Shown in pieces: positions 50,678 through 58,829 of a DNA stretch of 64,000 nucleotides; position 1 is the stretch's first letter, and each line of letters starts with the position of its first letter. Both the position numbers and the translations under genes were made by a program. The stretch lies in NCBI RefSeq assembly GCF_029760955.1, contig NZ_CP121682.1, positions 6,200,001-6,264,000 on the forward strand. The letters are read 5' to 3'. Origin of the DNA: Streptomyces cathayae (GTDB taxonomy: Bacteria > Actinomycetota > Actinomycetes > Streptomycetales > Streptomycetaceae). Below the pieces are notes generated by a model, which saw only the letters and a program-made list of their open reading frames with translations, did no database searches and was not told the origin of the DNA.

Positions 50678-50730
50678 AAGGACCCTTGGTCCCAGCGTTC
50701 AGCTGGGACCAAGGGTCCTTTTTTATTTCT
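50678..50730 (+). terminator. rRNA operon terminator
   Basis: A perfect 19-bp stem (50678-50696 with 50702-50720), a 5-base loop and a run of T (TTTTTATTTC) after it. This is the only classic intrinsic terminator with a long T tract in the window. It ends 62 bases before the next start codon. Confidence 0.95.
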
Positions 50731-50791
50731 GGAGCGCGCCGGAGGTCCGGCTGCGCGAGAATGCTTGCGGTACCGAAGACAGGAGTTACCC

Positions 50792-52885
50792 ATGTCCACC
50801 AACTCTCCCGATGATCGACCGGAGCGCGACCAGCGGCGACGGGACAGTGGTGACCGTTCGGACCGTGGCGGTCAGCAAGGAGGCCCGCGTCGGTCCAGTG
50901 ACCATGACCGCGGGGGCCGCAGGGACGGAGACCGTGACCGTGGGTTCCGTCGGGACGACCGTGGTGGCAGCCGGCCGGAGCGCGGCGGCTTCCGGGGCCG
51001 CGATGACAGCCGTGGCGGCGAGCGCGGTGGTTTCCGTCGGGATGACGACCGTGGCGACCGGGGTGGTTTCCGCGGTCGGGACGATCGTGGTGGCTTCCGT
51101 CGGGACGACCGCGATGACCGTGATCGTGGTGGCTTCCGCCGGGATGACCGGCGTGACGACCGTGGGGGTGACCGTCGGGACGACCGTGGTGGCAGCCGGC
51201 CGGAGCGCGGCGGTTACCGGGGCCGTGACGACAGCCGTGGCGGCGACCGGGGTGGCTTCCGGGGCCGCGAGGACAACCGCGGTGCCGACCGGGGTGGTTT
51301 CCGCGGTCGGGACGACCGTAGGGACGACAGCCGTGGTGGTGAGCGTGAGCGTTCCGGCTTCCGTCGGGATGACGACCGGGGTTACGGGCGCCGGGATGAC
51401 CGGCGTGACGACCGTGGGGGTGACCGTCGGGACGACCGTGGTGGCAGCCGGCCGGAGCACGGTGGTTACCGGGGCCGTGACGACAGCCGTGGCGGCGACC
51501 GGGGTGGCTTCCGGGGCCGCGAGGACAACCGCGGTGCCGACCGGGGTGGTTTCCGCGGGCGTGACGATCGTGGTGGCTTCCGTCGGGACGACCGCGATGA
51601 CCGTGATCGTGGTGGCTTCCGCCGTGACGACCGTGGTGATCGGGGTGGTTTCCGTCGTGATGACAGCCGTGGCGGCGAGCGCGGTGGTTTCCGCGGTCGG
51701 GACGACAGCCGTGGTGGTGAGCGTGAGCGTTCCGGCTTCCGTCGGGATGACGACCGGGGTTACGGGCGCCGGGATGACCGGCGTGATGACCGTGGGGGTG
51801 ACCGTGGTGGCAGCCGGCCGGAGCACGGTGGTTACCGGGGCCGTGACGACAGCCGTGGCGGCGACCGGGGTGGCTTCCGGGGCCGCGAGGACAACCGCGG
51901 TGCCGACCGGGGTTACGGTCGGCGTGATGACAGCCGTGGCGGCGAGCGGGGTGGCTTCCGGGGCCGTGACGACCGAGGCCGTGACGACCGTGGGCGTGGA
52001 CCGCGCCGGGATGACCGGGGAGGGCGGCCGGGCGGGTTCCGCGGGCGCGACGACCGGTACGGAGGCGACCGGTTCCGTGAGGAGCGCGACCGGGACCGCG
52101 AGCCCATCAAGCGGCTGCCGATCCCCGAGGACGTCACGGGCGAGGAGATCGACAAGGACGTACGGCAGGAGCTGCAGAGCCTGCCCAAGACCCTCGCGGA
52201 CGATGTCGCCAAGAACCTGGTGATGGTCGCCCGGCTGATCGACGAGCACCCCGAGGAAGCCTACGGCTACTCCAAGGTGGCTCTGCGGCTGGCGTCGCGT
52301 GTCGCCGCCGTACGGGAAGCCGCCGGCTTCGCCGCCTACGCCAACCAGAAGTACTCCGAGGCGCTTGCCGAGTTCCGGGCGGCGCGGCGGATGACCGGGA
52401 CCGTGGAGCTGTGGCCTCTCATGGCCGACTGCGAGCGCGGAATCGGGCGGCCGGAGAAGGCACTGGACATGGCCGGTGCTCCCGAAGTGCAGAAGCTCGA
52501 CAAGGCCGGGCAGGTCGAGATGCGGCTCGTCGCGGCCGGCGCTCGGCGTGACATGGGGCAGCTGGACGCCGCCCTCGTGACGCTGCAGAGCTCCGAGCTG
52601 GCCTCTCACTCCGTGCAGCCGTGGACCGCGCGGCTGAGGTACGCGTACGCAGATGTGCTTCTCGCCGTCGGACGGGCCGGTGAGGCACGGGAGTGGTTCG
52701 CGAAGGCCCTGGAGGCCGACCGGGACGGCAGCACGGACGCTTCGGACCGGCTGGCCGAACTGGACGGCGTGGAGTTCATGGACGTGCTCGACGACGAGAG
52801 CGACGACATCGACGCCGATGCCGACTCCGAGGCTTCTGAGAGCAAGGACGAGAGCAAGGACGAGAACGACGCCGACAAGGATTGA
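50792..52885 (+). CDS. RGG/RDD-rich repeat protein with TPR-like C-terminal domain
   Basis: A 697-residue protein from ATG 50792, after AGGAG at 50781. Residues 20-435 are low-complexity, made of Arg, Asp and Gly with periodic Phe/Tyr (GGFRGRDDRGGFRRDD). The block GGSRPE(R/H)GG(F/Y)RGRDDSRGG appears four times. The C-terminal part (about 440-650, EPIKRLPIPEDVTGEEIDKDV...) is helical with TPR-like pairs (EEAYGYSKVALRLASRVAAVREAAGFAAY, YSEALAEFRAARRM, ADVLLAVGRAGEAREWFAKALE). The tail is acidic (DDIDADADSEASES). RGG tracts bind RNA and promote condensates in other proteins. With the rRNA operon just upstream, an RNA- or ribosome-linked role is inferred. Confidence 0.88.
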   Translation: MSTNSPDDRPERDQRRRDSGDRSDRGGQQGGPRRSSDHDRGGRRDGDRDRGFRRDDRGGSRPERGGFRGRDDSRGGERGGFRRDDDRGDRGGFRGRDDRGGFRRDDRDDRDRGGFRRDDRRDDRGGDRRDDRGGSRPERGGYRGRDDSRGGDRGGFRGREDNRGADRGGFRGRDDRRDDSRGGERERSGFRRDDDRGYGRRDDRRDDRGGDRRDDRGGSRPEHGGYRGRDDSRGGDRGGFRGREDNRGADRGGFRGRDDRGGFRRDDRDDRDRGGFRRDDRGDRGGFRRDDSRGGERGGFRGRDDSRGGERERSGFRRDDDRGYGRRDDRRDDRGGDRGGSRPEHGGYRGRDDSRGGDRGGFRGREDNRGADRGYGRRDDSRGGERGGFRGRDDRGRDDRGRGPRRDDRGGRPGGFRGRDDRYGGDRFREERDRDREPIKRLPIPEDVTGEEIDKDVRQELQSLPKTLADDVAKNLVMVARLIDEHPEEAYGYSKVALRLASRVAAVREAAGFAAYANQKYSEALAEFRAARRMTGTVELWPLMADCERGIGRPEKALDMAGAPEVQKLDKAGQVEMRLVAAGARRDMGQLDAALVTLQSSELASHSVQPWTARLRYAYADVLLAVGRAGEAREWFAKALEADRDGSTDASDRLAELDGVEFMDVLDDESDDIDADADSEASESKDESKDENDADKD
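50850..52090 (+). repeat. Internal repeat array encoding the RGG/RDD region
   Basis: About 1.2 kb of degenerate 9-30 base units. Superimposed are three long near-identical units of about 150 bases, at roughly 51145-51300, 51388-51550 and 51766-51915. Each begins with the code for RDDRGG and runs through GGSRPE to REDNRGADRG. Because the repeats contain few stops in any frame, long false reading frames appear on both strands here. Confidence 0.85.
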
Positions 52886-52910
52886 CGGCTTGCGCCTGTG
52901 ACGCAGGACG

Positions 52911-52955
52911 AAGGGGTGGGATCTCCGGTTCATCCGACCGGGAATCCCACCCCTT
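52911..52955. terminator. Terminator between the RGG-TPR and DUF1015 genes
   Basis: A 12-bp outer stem (52911-52922 with 52944-52955) and an imperfect inner stem, between convergent stops at 52885 and 52991. On the plus strand it is followed by a weak T run. Confidence 0.65.
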
Positions 52956-52990
52956 TCCCTTTCCCGGGTTCCGGGTTCCTGAGCCACCCG

Positions 52991-54277
52991 TCAGAACGCG
53001 CGCAGCACCAGCCCCGACGCCGGCTTGGGCCCGAAGGACGTCGACTTGCGGGGCATCGTCACGCCCTGGCGGGCGAGGTCGCGGACGACCTCCTCACGGA
53101 CCGGGTGCAGCAGTACCGCCGTACCGCCGTCGCGTTCCGCCTTCTCGACGGTCGCGGCCGTGTCGTGAATGTAGGCGATATGGGCCGGGGAGTCCTCGGG
53201 GATGCGCCACACCTGCTTCAGGAGCGTGGAGTGCAGGACCGTGGCGTCCAGGGTGCGCCAGGCCGCCGGGCGGTCGCCGGGGACGGTGCGGGCCAGCAGA
53301 TCCGGGTCCGGGCGGTCGACGAGGTGGAAGGTGCCGTCACCGGCCAGCAGGAAGGCGTTGCCCGCGCCGGCCGCCTCGGCCAGTACCTCCATGGCGTCCG
53401 GCAGCGGGGCGTCCACGCGGCGGACCCGGAACAGGCCGTGGAGGGCGGCCAGCGCGTCCGCGACGGGCAGGCCGTGCAGCAGGCGGTGGATCGCACGGAC
53501 ACGCAGCGGGTACCGGGCCGTGTCGACCAGGAGCACCAGGCCGTCGTCCCAGGGACTGGGGGAGGGGTGCTCCGCGCGGAGCCGGCGGTAGGTGGCCCAG
53601 CGGTGGTGGCCGTCGGCGATGAGGGCCTGCTGGCCGGCCAGGTCGGTCCGGACCGTGGCCAGGTCGGCGGGGTCGGTGAGGGACCACAGCCGGTGACGGA
53701 AACCGTCCTCCGTGGTGGTCGCGAGGAGGGGAGGCGTCTTGGCCGTGCGCTCGATCAGGTCGGCGGTGGCATCGGTCGAACCGTCGCCGGGGTAGCTCAG
53801 CAACAGGGGCTCGAGGTTCGCGGACGTGGCCAGCATCAGGGCCGCGCGGTCGGCGACGACGTGCGGCATGACGTCCTCGTGCGGCAGGACCAGCCGCTCG
53901 TCGGGGTCCGAGACGCGCAGGGTGCCGATGATCCCGCGTTGCAGCAGTTCGTCGCCGTCGCGTTGTTCGTAGACGTACAGGCAGGGTTCGGGGTCCGTGG
54001 TCAGGACGCCCTCGGCGCGCCAGCGGTTCAGGGTGTCGGCGGCCTGGGCGTTGCGGGCCTCGGGGGTGTCGGCCTCGGGCAGGATCAGCCGGACGATGTT
54101 GTGCGGGTCGGCGGACTGCAGATGGTGCAGGCCGTCGGGGCGGACGACGACGTCGTACGGCGGGGATGTCACGGCGGCCAGGCTGCCGACCCGGTCGGGA
54201 TCGTAACGAAGGCCTTGGAACGGGGTGAGTTCCAGGCCTCGGCGCGCCTTTGCTTCCGAGGGACCTGCAGTCTTCAT
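52991..54277 (-). CDS. DUF1015 domain-containing protein
   Basis: A 428-residue protein from ATG 54277. Family signatures are GLELTPFQGLRYDPDRVGSLAAVTSPPYDVV at the N-terminus, ADPHNIVRLILPE, and ALIADGHHRWATYRRLR near the middle. That last motif resembles a Ser/Thr-kinase-like HxDNH or nuclease motif, but the DUF1015 activity is unknown. The C-terminal part has YIHDTAATVEKAERDGGTAVLLHPV and MPRKSTSFGPKPASGLVLRAF. The family is widespread in bacteria. It is divergent from the HAD-IIA gene with 71 bases between the two starts. Confidence 0.92.
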   Translation of the reverse strand: MKTAGPSEAKARRGLELTPFQGLRYDPDRVGSLAAVTSPPYDVVVRPDGLHHLQSADPHNIVRLILPEADTPEARNAQAADTLNRWRAEGVLTTDPEPCLYVYEQRDGDELLQRGIIGTLRVSDPDERLVLPHEDVMPHVVADRAALMLATSANLEPLLLSYPGDGSTDATADLIERTAKTPPLLATTTEDGFRHRLWSLTDPADLATVRTDLAGQQALIADGHHRWATYRRLRAEHPSPSPWDDGLVLLVDTARYPLRVRAIHRLLHGLPVADALAALHGLFRVRRVDAPLPDAMEVLAEAAGAGNAFLLAGDGTFHLVDRPDPDLLARTVPGDRPAAWRTLDATVLHSTLLKQVWRIPEDSPAHIAYIHDTAATVEKAERDGGTAVLLHPVREEVVRDLARQGVTMPRKSTSFGPKPASGLVLRAF

Positions 54278-54348
54278 CAGGGCATCGTACGGGGCCGGTG
54301 GCATGGGGGATGATCGGGGGAAAGCCGTCGAACGAGGAGCGATGCGGA

Positions 54349-55383
54349 ATGAGCCGGAGCGTCAGGACGAGGCCCGAGGGCAGTGGGCAGGCCCTGAGCG
54401 AGGCGTACGACACGGCGCTGCTCGACCTCGACGGTGTGGTGTACGCGGGTGGGGAGGCGATCGTCCATGCGGTCGACTCGCTGGCCACGGCCCGCGCGGG
54501 AGGCATGCACCTGGCGTATGTGACGAACAACGCCCTGCGCACCCCGGACACGGTGGCCGCGCACCTGACGGAGCTGGGGATACCGACGGACGCCGGAGAC
54601 GTGATCACGTCGGCGCAGTCGGTCGCGCGGCTGATCAGTGAGCAGGTGCCGCAGGGGGCCAGGGTGCTGGTCATCGGCGGTGAGGGCCTGCGGGTGGCGC
54701 TGGGTGAGCGCGGCCTGGTGCCCGTGGAGTCGGCGGACGACGATCCGGTCGCGGTGGCACAGGGGTACGGCGGGCCCGACTTCCCGTGGGGCCGGTTCGG
54801 GGAGGCGAGTTACGCGATCGCGCGCGGGGTGCCGTGGTTCGCGTCCAACACGGATCTGACGATCCCCAGCGGGCGGGGCATCGCCCCGGGCAACGGCGCG
54901 GCGGTGGAGGTCGTACGGATCGCCACGGGCGCCGAGCCGCAGGTGGCGGGCAAGCCGCTGCCGCCGATGCACCGGGAGACGATTCTGCGCACCGGCGCCG
55001 AACGGCCCCTGGTGGTGGGGGACCGGCTGGACACGGACATCGAGGGCGCGTTCAACGGCGGGGTGGATTCGCTGCTGGTGCTGACCGGGGTGACCGACGG
55101 GGCGCAGCTGCTGGCCGCACCGCCGCAGCACCGGCCCACCTATGTCGACGCCGACCTGCGCGGGATGCTCACCGGGCAGCCGGAGGTGACCGCGGCGGAC
55201 GGCGACGGCGGATTTCGGTGCGGAGGCTGGACGGCGGCAGCGGACGGCGGGGCCCTGGCGTTGGACGGGGACGGTGCCGCTCTGGACGGACTGCGGGCGT
55301 TGTGCGCGGCGGCGTGGACAGCGGCGGGCGACGGCGTGTGCGCGTTGGACGGAGCGAAGGCGCTGGCCCGGCTGGGGTTGTGA
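54349..55383 (+). CDS. HAD-IIA family sugar-phosphate phosphatase
   Basis: A 344-residue HAD phosphatase of the NagD/pNPPase type. Motif I is ALLDLDGVVYAGG near 24 and motif II is VTNNALRTPDTVAAHLTELG. The large C2 cap lies between, with IARGVPWFASNTDLTIPSGRGIAPGNGA. The last motif is LVVGDRLDTDIEGAFNGGVDSLLVLTGVT. The C-terminal 70 residues are Ala/Gly/Asp-rich and repetitive (GGWTAAADGGALALDGDGAALDG), which is unusual for the family. ATG 54349 has GAGGAGC eight bases upstream. The physiological substrate is unknown. Confidence 0.92.
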   Translation: MSRSVRTRPEGSGQALSEAYDTALLDLDGVVYAGGEAIVHAVDSLATARAGGMHLAYVTNNALRTPDTVAAHLTELGIPTDAGDVITSAQSVARLISEQVPQGARVLVIGGEGLRVALGERGLVPVESADDDPVAVAQGYGGPDFPWGRFGEASYAIARGVPWFASNTDLTIPSGRGIAPGNGAAVEVVRIATGAEPQVAGKPLPPMHRETILRTGAERPLVVGDRLDTDIEGAFNGGVDSLLVLTGVTDGAQLLAAPPQHRPTYVDADLRGMLTGQPEVTAADGDGGFRCGGWTAAADGGALALDGDGAALDGLRALCAAAWTAAGDGVCALDGAKALARLGL

Positions 55384-55397
55384 GGCACCCTCGGTGC

Positions 55398-55421
55398 AGA
55401 ACCTCAGAACCTCAGAACCTC
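55398..55421 (+). repeat. Tandem octamer upstream of the iron box
   Basis: Three exact copies of AGAACCTC (55398-55405, 55406-55413, 55414-55421), ending 17 bases before the iron box. A change in copy number by slippage would alter the distance to sites upstream of the iron box. Confidence 0.8.
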
Positions 55422-55438
55422 AGGATCGTGATCGCTTG

Positions 55439-55457
55439 GGAGGGTAGGCTAACCTAA
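55439..55457 (+). promoter_or_regulatory. DmdR/IdeR-type iron box
   Basis: Matches the consensus TTAGGTTAGGCTAACCTAA at 16 of 19 positions; the right half CTAACCTAA is exact. It ends 4 bases before GTG 55462, so iron-loaded DmdR1 would block transcription of the importer operon. TAGGCT inside it may be the -10 box, implying a leaderless mRNA. Confidence 0.88.
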
Positions 55458-55461
55458 CTGC

Positions 55462-56508
55462 GTGTTGGTCGACAGTCCTCCCGAACCGCGCGCGGACACT
55501 GCCTCCGTGCCCCCGAACCGTCGGGCGATGCTCCGTGTCCTCGGGCTGTTCCTCTCCGCCGCGATCCTGGTGGTCATCGCCCTGGCGAGCATCGCGATCG
55601 GGGCGAAGGACCTGTCCCTGGACCAGGTCTGGCACGGCTTGTTCGAGGAATCGGGCACCTACGGTGATGTCGTCGTCGCCGACCGGCTGTCACGGACCCT
55701 GCTCGGCGCGCTGGCCGGCGCCGCGCTCGGTCTGGCGGGGGCGGTGCTGCAGGCGCTCACCCGTAATCCGCTCGCCGATCCGGGACTGCTCGGCATCAAC
55801 GCGGGCGCGTCGGCGGCGGTCGTCACGGCCATCACCTTCTTCGGCGTCACGTCGCTGTCGGGCTATGTGTGGTTCGCGTTCTGCGGGGCGGCCGCGGTCG
55901 GGGCCCTGGTGTGGTTCCTCGGCGGCAGCCGGGGCGCGACCCCGGTGCGTCTGGTGCTGGCCGGCACCGCGATCACCGCGGCGCTGTTCGGCTACCTCCA
56001 GGCGGTGATGATCCTGGACGAGGCGGCCCTGGGGAGGATGCGCTTCTGGACGGTCGGGTCGCTGTCCTCGGCGAGCGGCCCGGTCATCCGGCAGGTACTG
56101 CCGTTCCTGCTGGTCGGGTTCGTGCTGGCGCTGCTGCTCGCCCGGCCGCTGAACGCCATGGCCATGGGCGACGACACCGCCAGGGCCCTCGGCGCCGACC
56201 TGAACCGCACGCGGGCGCTGGCCATGCTCGCCGCGACCGTGCTGTGCGGGGCCGCGACGGCCGCCTGCGGACCGATCGTCTTCGTGGGCCTGATGGTGCC
56301 GCACGTCGTGCGCTCGTTCACCGGACCCGACCTGCGCTGGATCCTGCCGTACGCGGCGGTCCTGTCGCCGGTGCTGCTGCTCGGCGCCGATGTCCTCGGC
56401 CGGGTGCTGGCCCGGCCCGCGGAACTCCAGGTCGGCATCGTCACCGCGATCATCGGCGGCCCGGTCTTCATCTTTCTCGTACGACGGCGGAGGACGGCCC
56501 AGCTGTGA
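55462..56508 (+). CDS. FecCD family siderophore ABC transporter permease
   Basis: A 348-residue permease with about ten membrane helices. Family motifs are RTLLGALAGAALGLAGAVLQALTRNPLADPGLLGINAGAS and GRMRFWTVGSLSSAS. ALGADLNRTRALAMLAATVLCGAATAACGPIVFVGLMVPHVVR completes the set. It imports an iron-siderophore complex across the membrane. GTG 55462 directly follows the iron box. Its stop overlaps the GTG of the second permease. Confidence 0.95.
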   Translation: MLVDSPPEPRADTASVPPNRRAMLRVLGLFLSAAILVVIALASIAIGAKDLSLDQVWHGLFEESGTYGDVVVADRLSRTLLGALAGAALGLAGAVLQALTRNPLADPGLLGINAGASAAVVTAITFFGVTSLSGYVWFAFCGAAAVGALVWFLGGSRGATPVRLVLAGTAITAALFGYLQAVMILDEAALGRMRFWTVGSLSSASGPVIRQVLPFLLVGFVLALLLARPLNAMAMGDDTARALGADLNRTRALAMLAATVLCGAATAACGPIVFVGLMVPHVVRSFTGPDLRWILPYAAVLSPVLLLGADVLGRVLARPAELQVGIVTAIIGGPVFIFLVRRRRTAQL

Positions 56509-57542
56509 AGACCAACCGTGCTGTGCGGACGCCGGGCGGCCTGTCGTTCCGGATGGACGTGCGGGCCCTCGTCGTCGCCGTCCTGCTCCTGCTCGTGGCG
56601 CTCACCGCGAGCGTAGTGCTGATCGGCACCGGCGACTTCCCGATACCGGCCGCCGACGTGATCCGGACCCTGCTGGGCGAGGGCGACCCGGGCCAGGAGT
56701 TCATCGTCACCGAACTGCGGCTGCCCCGGGTGCTGGTCGGGCTGCTGGTCGGCGTCTCGCTCGGGCTCGGCGGCGCGCTGTTCCAGTCCATCTCCCGCAA
56801 CCCCCTGGGCAGTCCGGACGTCCTAGGCCTCGGTCAGGGCGCCACGGCCGGTGCGCTCGTGATGATCGTGCTGTTCTCCGGGACCGCCAACCAGGTCGCC
56901 GTCGGTGCGCTGATCGGTGGACTGGTGACCGGGTTCGCCATCTATGTGCTCGCCTGGAAGCGGGGCGTGCACGGATACCGGCTGGTCCTGGTCGGTATCG
57001 GTGTCTCCGCGATCGTCACCGCGGTCAACGGCTACCTGCTCACCAAGTCCGACATCGTCGACGCGGCCCGTGCGGTGGTGTGGATGACCGGCTCCCTCGA
57101 CGGCCGTGACTGGGACCAGGTCTGGCCCCTGCTCGCGCTGTGCGTCATCCTCGTACCGCTGGTACTCGCCAACTCCCGCGGGCTCAGGATGATGGAGATG
57201 GGCGACGACATCTCGTACGCCCTCGGGGTCCGGGTGGAGCGCGTACGGCTGCTGCTGATGCTGTCCGCCGTACTGCTCACCGCGTCCGCGACCGCCGCCT
57301 CCGGGCCGGTCGGCTTCGTGGCGCTCACCGCGCCGCAGCTCGCCCGGCGCCTGACCCGTTCGCCCGGACCCAACCTGGTGGCGTCGATGTGCATGGGCGC
57401 CGCCCTGCTGGTGAGCGCCGACTGGATCTCGCAGCGGTCCTTCGGTGCCGAGCAGTTGCCCGTGGGAGTGGTCACCGGGGTGCTCGGCGGCGTCTACCTG
57501 CTGTGGCTGCTGGTCACCGAGCGCAAGGCGGGCCGGATATGA
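56505..57542 (+). CDS. FecCD family siderophore ABC transporter permease (second subunit)
   Basis: A 345-residue permease from GTG 56505, coupled to the first by a four-base overlap. Motifs are LRLPRVLVGLLVGVSLGLGGALFQSISRNPLGSPDVLGLGQGA and AVVWMTGSLDGRDWDQVWPL. ALGVRVERVRLLLMLSAVLLTASATAASGPVGFVALTAPQLARRL completes the set. It forms a heterodimer with the first permease and binds the ATPase through the loop between helices. No substrate-binding protein gene lies in the operon, so the importer must use one encoded elsewhere. Confidence 0.95.
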   Translation: MKTNRAVRTPGGLSFRMDVRALVVAVLLLLVALTASVVLIGTGDFPIPAADVIRTLLGEGDPGQEFIVTELRLPRVLVGLLVGVSLGLGGALFQSISRNPLGSPDVLGLGQGATAGALVMIVLFSGTANQVAVGALIGGLVTGFAIYVLAWKRGVHGYRLVLVGIGVSAIVTAVNGYLLTKSDIVDAARAVVWMTGSLDGRDWDQVWPLLALCVILVPLVLANSRGLRMMEMGDDISYALGVRVERVRLLLMLSAVLLTASATAASGPVGFVALTAPQLARRLTRSPGPNLVASMCMGAALLVSADWISQRSFGAEQLPVGVVTGVLGGVYLLWLLVTERKAGRI

Positions 57543-57604
57543 GCGCCGGGAGCGCCAGGAACTCCACCACCGCCGGCGGCGGACGGAACAACCGAAGGAG
57601 CACC

Positions 57605-58456
57605 GTGAACCGACTGTCCGCCGAGGACGTCACCCTCGCCTACGACCAGCGTGTCATCGCCGAGCGGTTGTCGGTGGAGATACCGGACAACTCCTTCACC
57701 GTGATCGTCGGCCCGAACGCCTGCGGCAAGTCGACGCTCCTGCGGGCGCTGTCGCGCATGCTGAAGCCCACCCGGGGGAGGGTGCTGCTGGACGGCCAGG
57801 CCATCCAGTCGATGCCCGCGAAGAAGGTCGCCCGCACCCTCGGACTGCTGCCCCAGTCGTCGATCGCCCCCGACGGGATCACCGTCGCCGACCTGGTGGG
57901 CCGGGGCCGGTACCCGCACCAGGGCATCCTGCGCCAGTGGTCGGCCGAGGACGAGCGGGTCGTCCGGGAGTCGATGGCCCGGACCGGCATCGCGGACCTC
58001 GGCGAGCGCCATGTCGACGAACTCTCCGGCGGGCAGCGCCAGCGCGTGTGGATCGCCATGGCACTCGCCCAGGAGACCCCACTGCTGCTCCTCGACGAGC
58101 CGACGACCTACCTGGACATCCAGCACCAGATCGACGTACTCGACCTGTGCGCGGAACTGCACGAGGAGCAGGGGCGCACCCTCGTCGCCGTTCTGCACGA
58201 CCTCAACCACGCCGCCCGGTACGCCACCCACCTCATCGCCCTGCGCGCAGGGAAGATCGTCGCGCAGGGCGCGCCGAAGGAGATCGTCACCGCCGAACTG
58301 GTCGAGGAGGTCTTCGGGCTGAGCTGCCAGGTCATCGACGACCCCGAGACGGGAACGCCCCTGATCGTTCCGGCGGCCCGCAAGGCGCGTGCCGCGGCCG
58401 GAACCGGGCGGACCGCGGACCGGCAGGAGAAGGTGGGCGCTAGAGAAGCTTCCTGA
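57605..58456 (+). CDS. Siderophore ABC transporter ATP-binding protein (FecE/FepC type)
   Basis: A 283-residue ATPase from GTG 57605, with AAGGAG five bases upstream; ATG 57539, overlapping the permease stop (ATGA), is the alternative and adds 22 residues. Walker A is GPNACGKSTLLRAL near 37 (Cys in place of Gly). The Q-loop is LLPQSS, the signature motif is LSGGQRQRVWIAMALAQ, and Walker B is LLLLDEPTTYLD. The His switch is VLHDLNHAARY. These are FepC/FhuC features. The last 17 bases overlap the convergent SCP2-like gene. Confidence 0.94.
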   Translation: MNRLSAEDVTLAYDQRVIAERLSVEIPDNSFTVIVGPNACGKSTLLRALSRMLKPTRGRVLLDGQAIQSMPAKKVARTLGLLPQSSIAPDGITVADLVGRGRYPHQGILRQWSAEDERVVRESMARTGIADLGERHVDELSGGQRQRVWIAMALAQETPLLLLDEPTTYLDIQHQIDVLDLCAELHEEQGRTLVAVLHDLNHAARYATHLIALRAGKIVAQGAPKEIVTAELVEEVFGLSCQVIDDPETGTPLIVPAARKARAAAGTGRTADRQEKVGAREAS

Positions 58457-58787
58457 GGTGGAACAGGTCGCGCAGACCCGCCTCCAGTTTCACCCGGCCC
58501 GAAGCCCAGGCCCTGGCGAAGTGCAGTTCGCCGTCGACCAGGGCCAGCAGGTCGTTCCCCTTCAAGGCGAGCCTGAGCTGGGCCTTCTCGCGCGGAGGAC
58601 CCTTGAGGGTGTCGTGCACCTCGATCCGTCCGCCGGTGAGGCGGCCGACGAAGGTCACGTCCAGGTCGGTGATGCGACAGCTGACGGAGCGGTCCATCGC
58701 CGCAGCCGCGCGGACGTCGCCCTCGGCGTGCCGCATGTTGTCCGAGAGCCTGGTGAGTGCGGCGCGGCACTCCTCGATCGTGGCCAT
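58440..58787 (-). CDS. SCP2-like sterol/lipid carrier domain protein
   Basis: A 115-residue protein from ATG 58787 consisting of one SCP2-type domain: VSCRITDLDVTFVGRLTGGRIEVHD, then QLRLALKGNDLLALVDGELHFARAWASGRVKLEAGLRDLFHLRKLL. Such domains form a hydrophobic tunnel for acyl chains or other lipids. The longer frame to 59387 is read through the opposite-strand gene and is rejected. It overlaps the ATPase gene by 17 bases. Ligand unknown. Confidence 0.85.
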   Translation of the reverse strand: MATIEECRAALTRLSDNMRHAEGDVRAAAAMDRSVSCRITDLDVTFVGRLTGGRIEVHDTLKGPPREKAQLRLALKGNDLLALVDGELHFARAWASGRVKLEAGLRDLFHLRKLL

Positions 58788-58829
58788 CGCGGACGACGGT
58801 ACCCCAGCGGTTCGCGGTAGCGTCGGGGC

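Noticed and set aside
50622..52987. Very long frames on both strands over the RGG gene (533 residues plus strand, 733 residues minus strand)
   Set aside because: They arise because the short GC-rich repeats have few stops in any frame. The products are Val/Thr/Ala repeats without a known fold, and the RDD/RGG frame has the proper start, Shine-Dalgarno site and a folded C-terminal domain.
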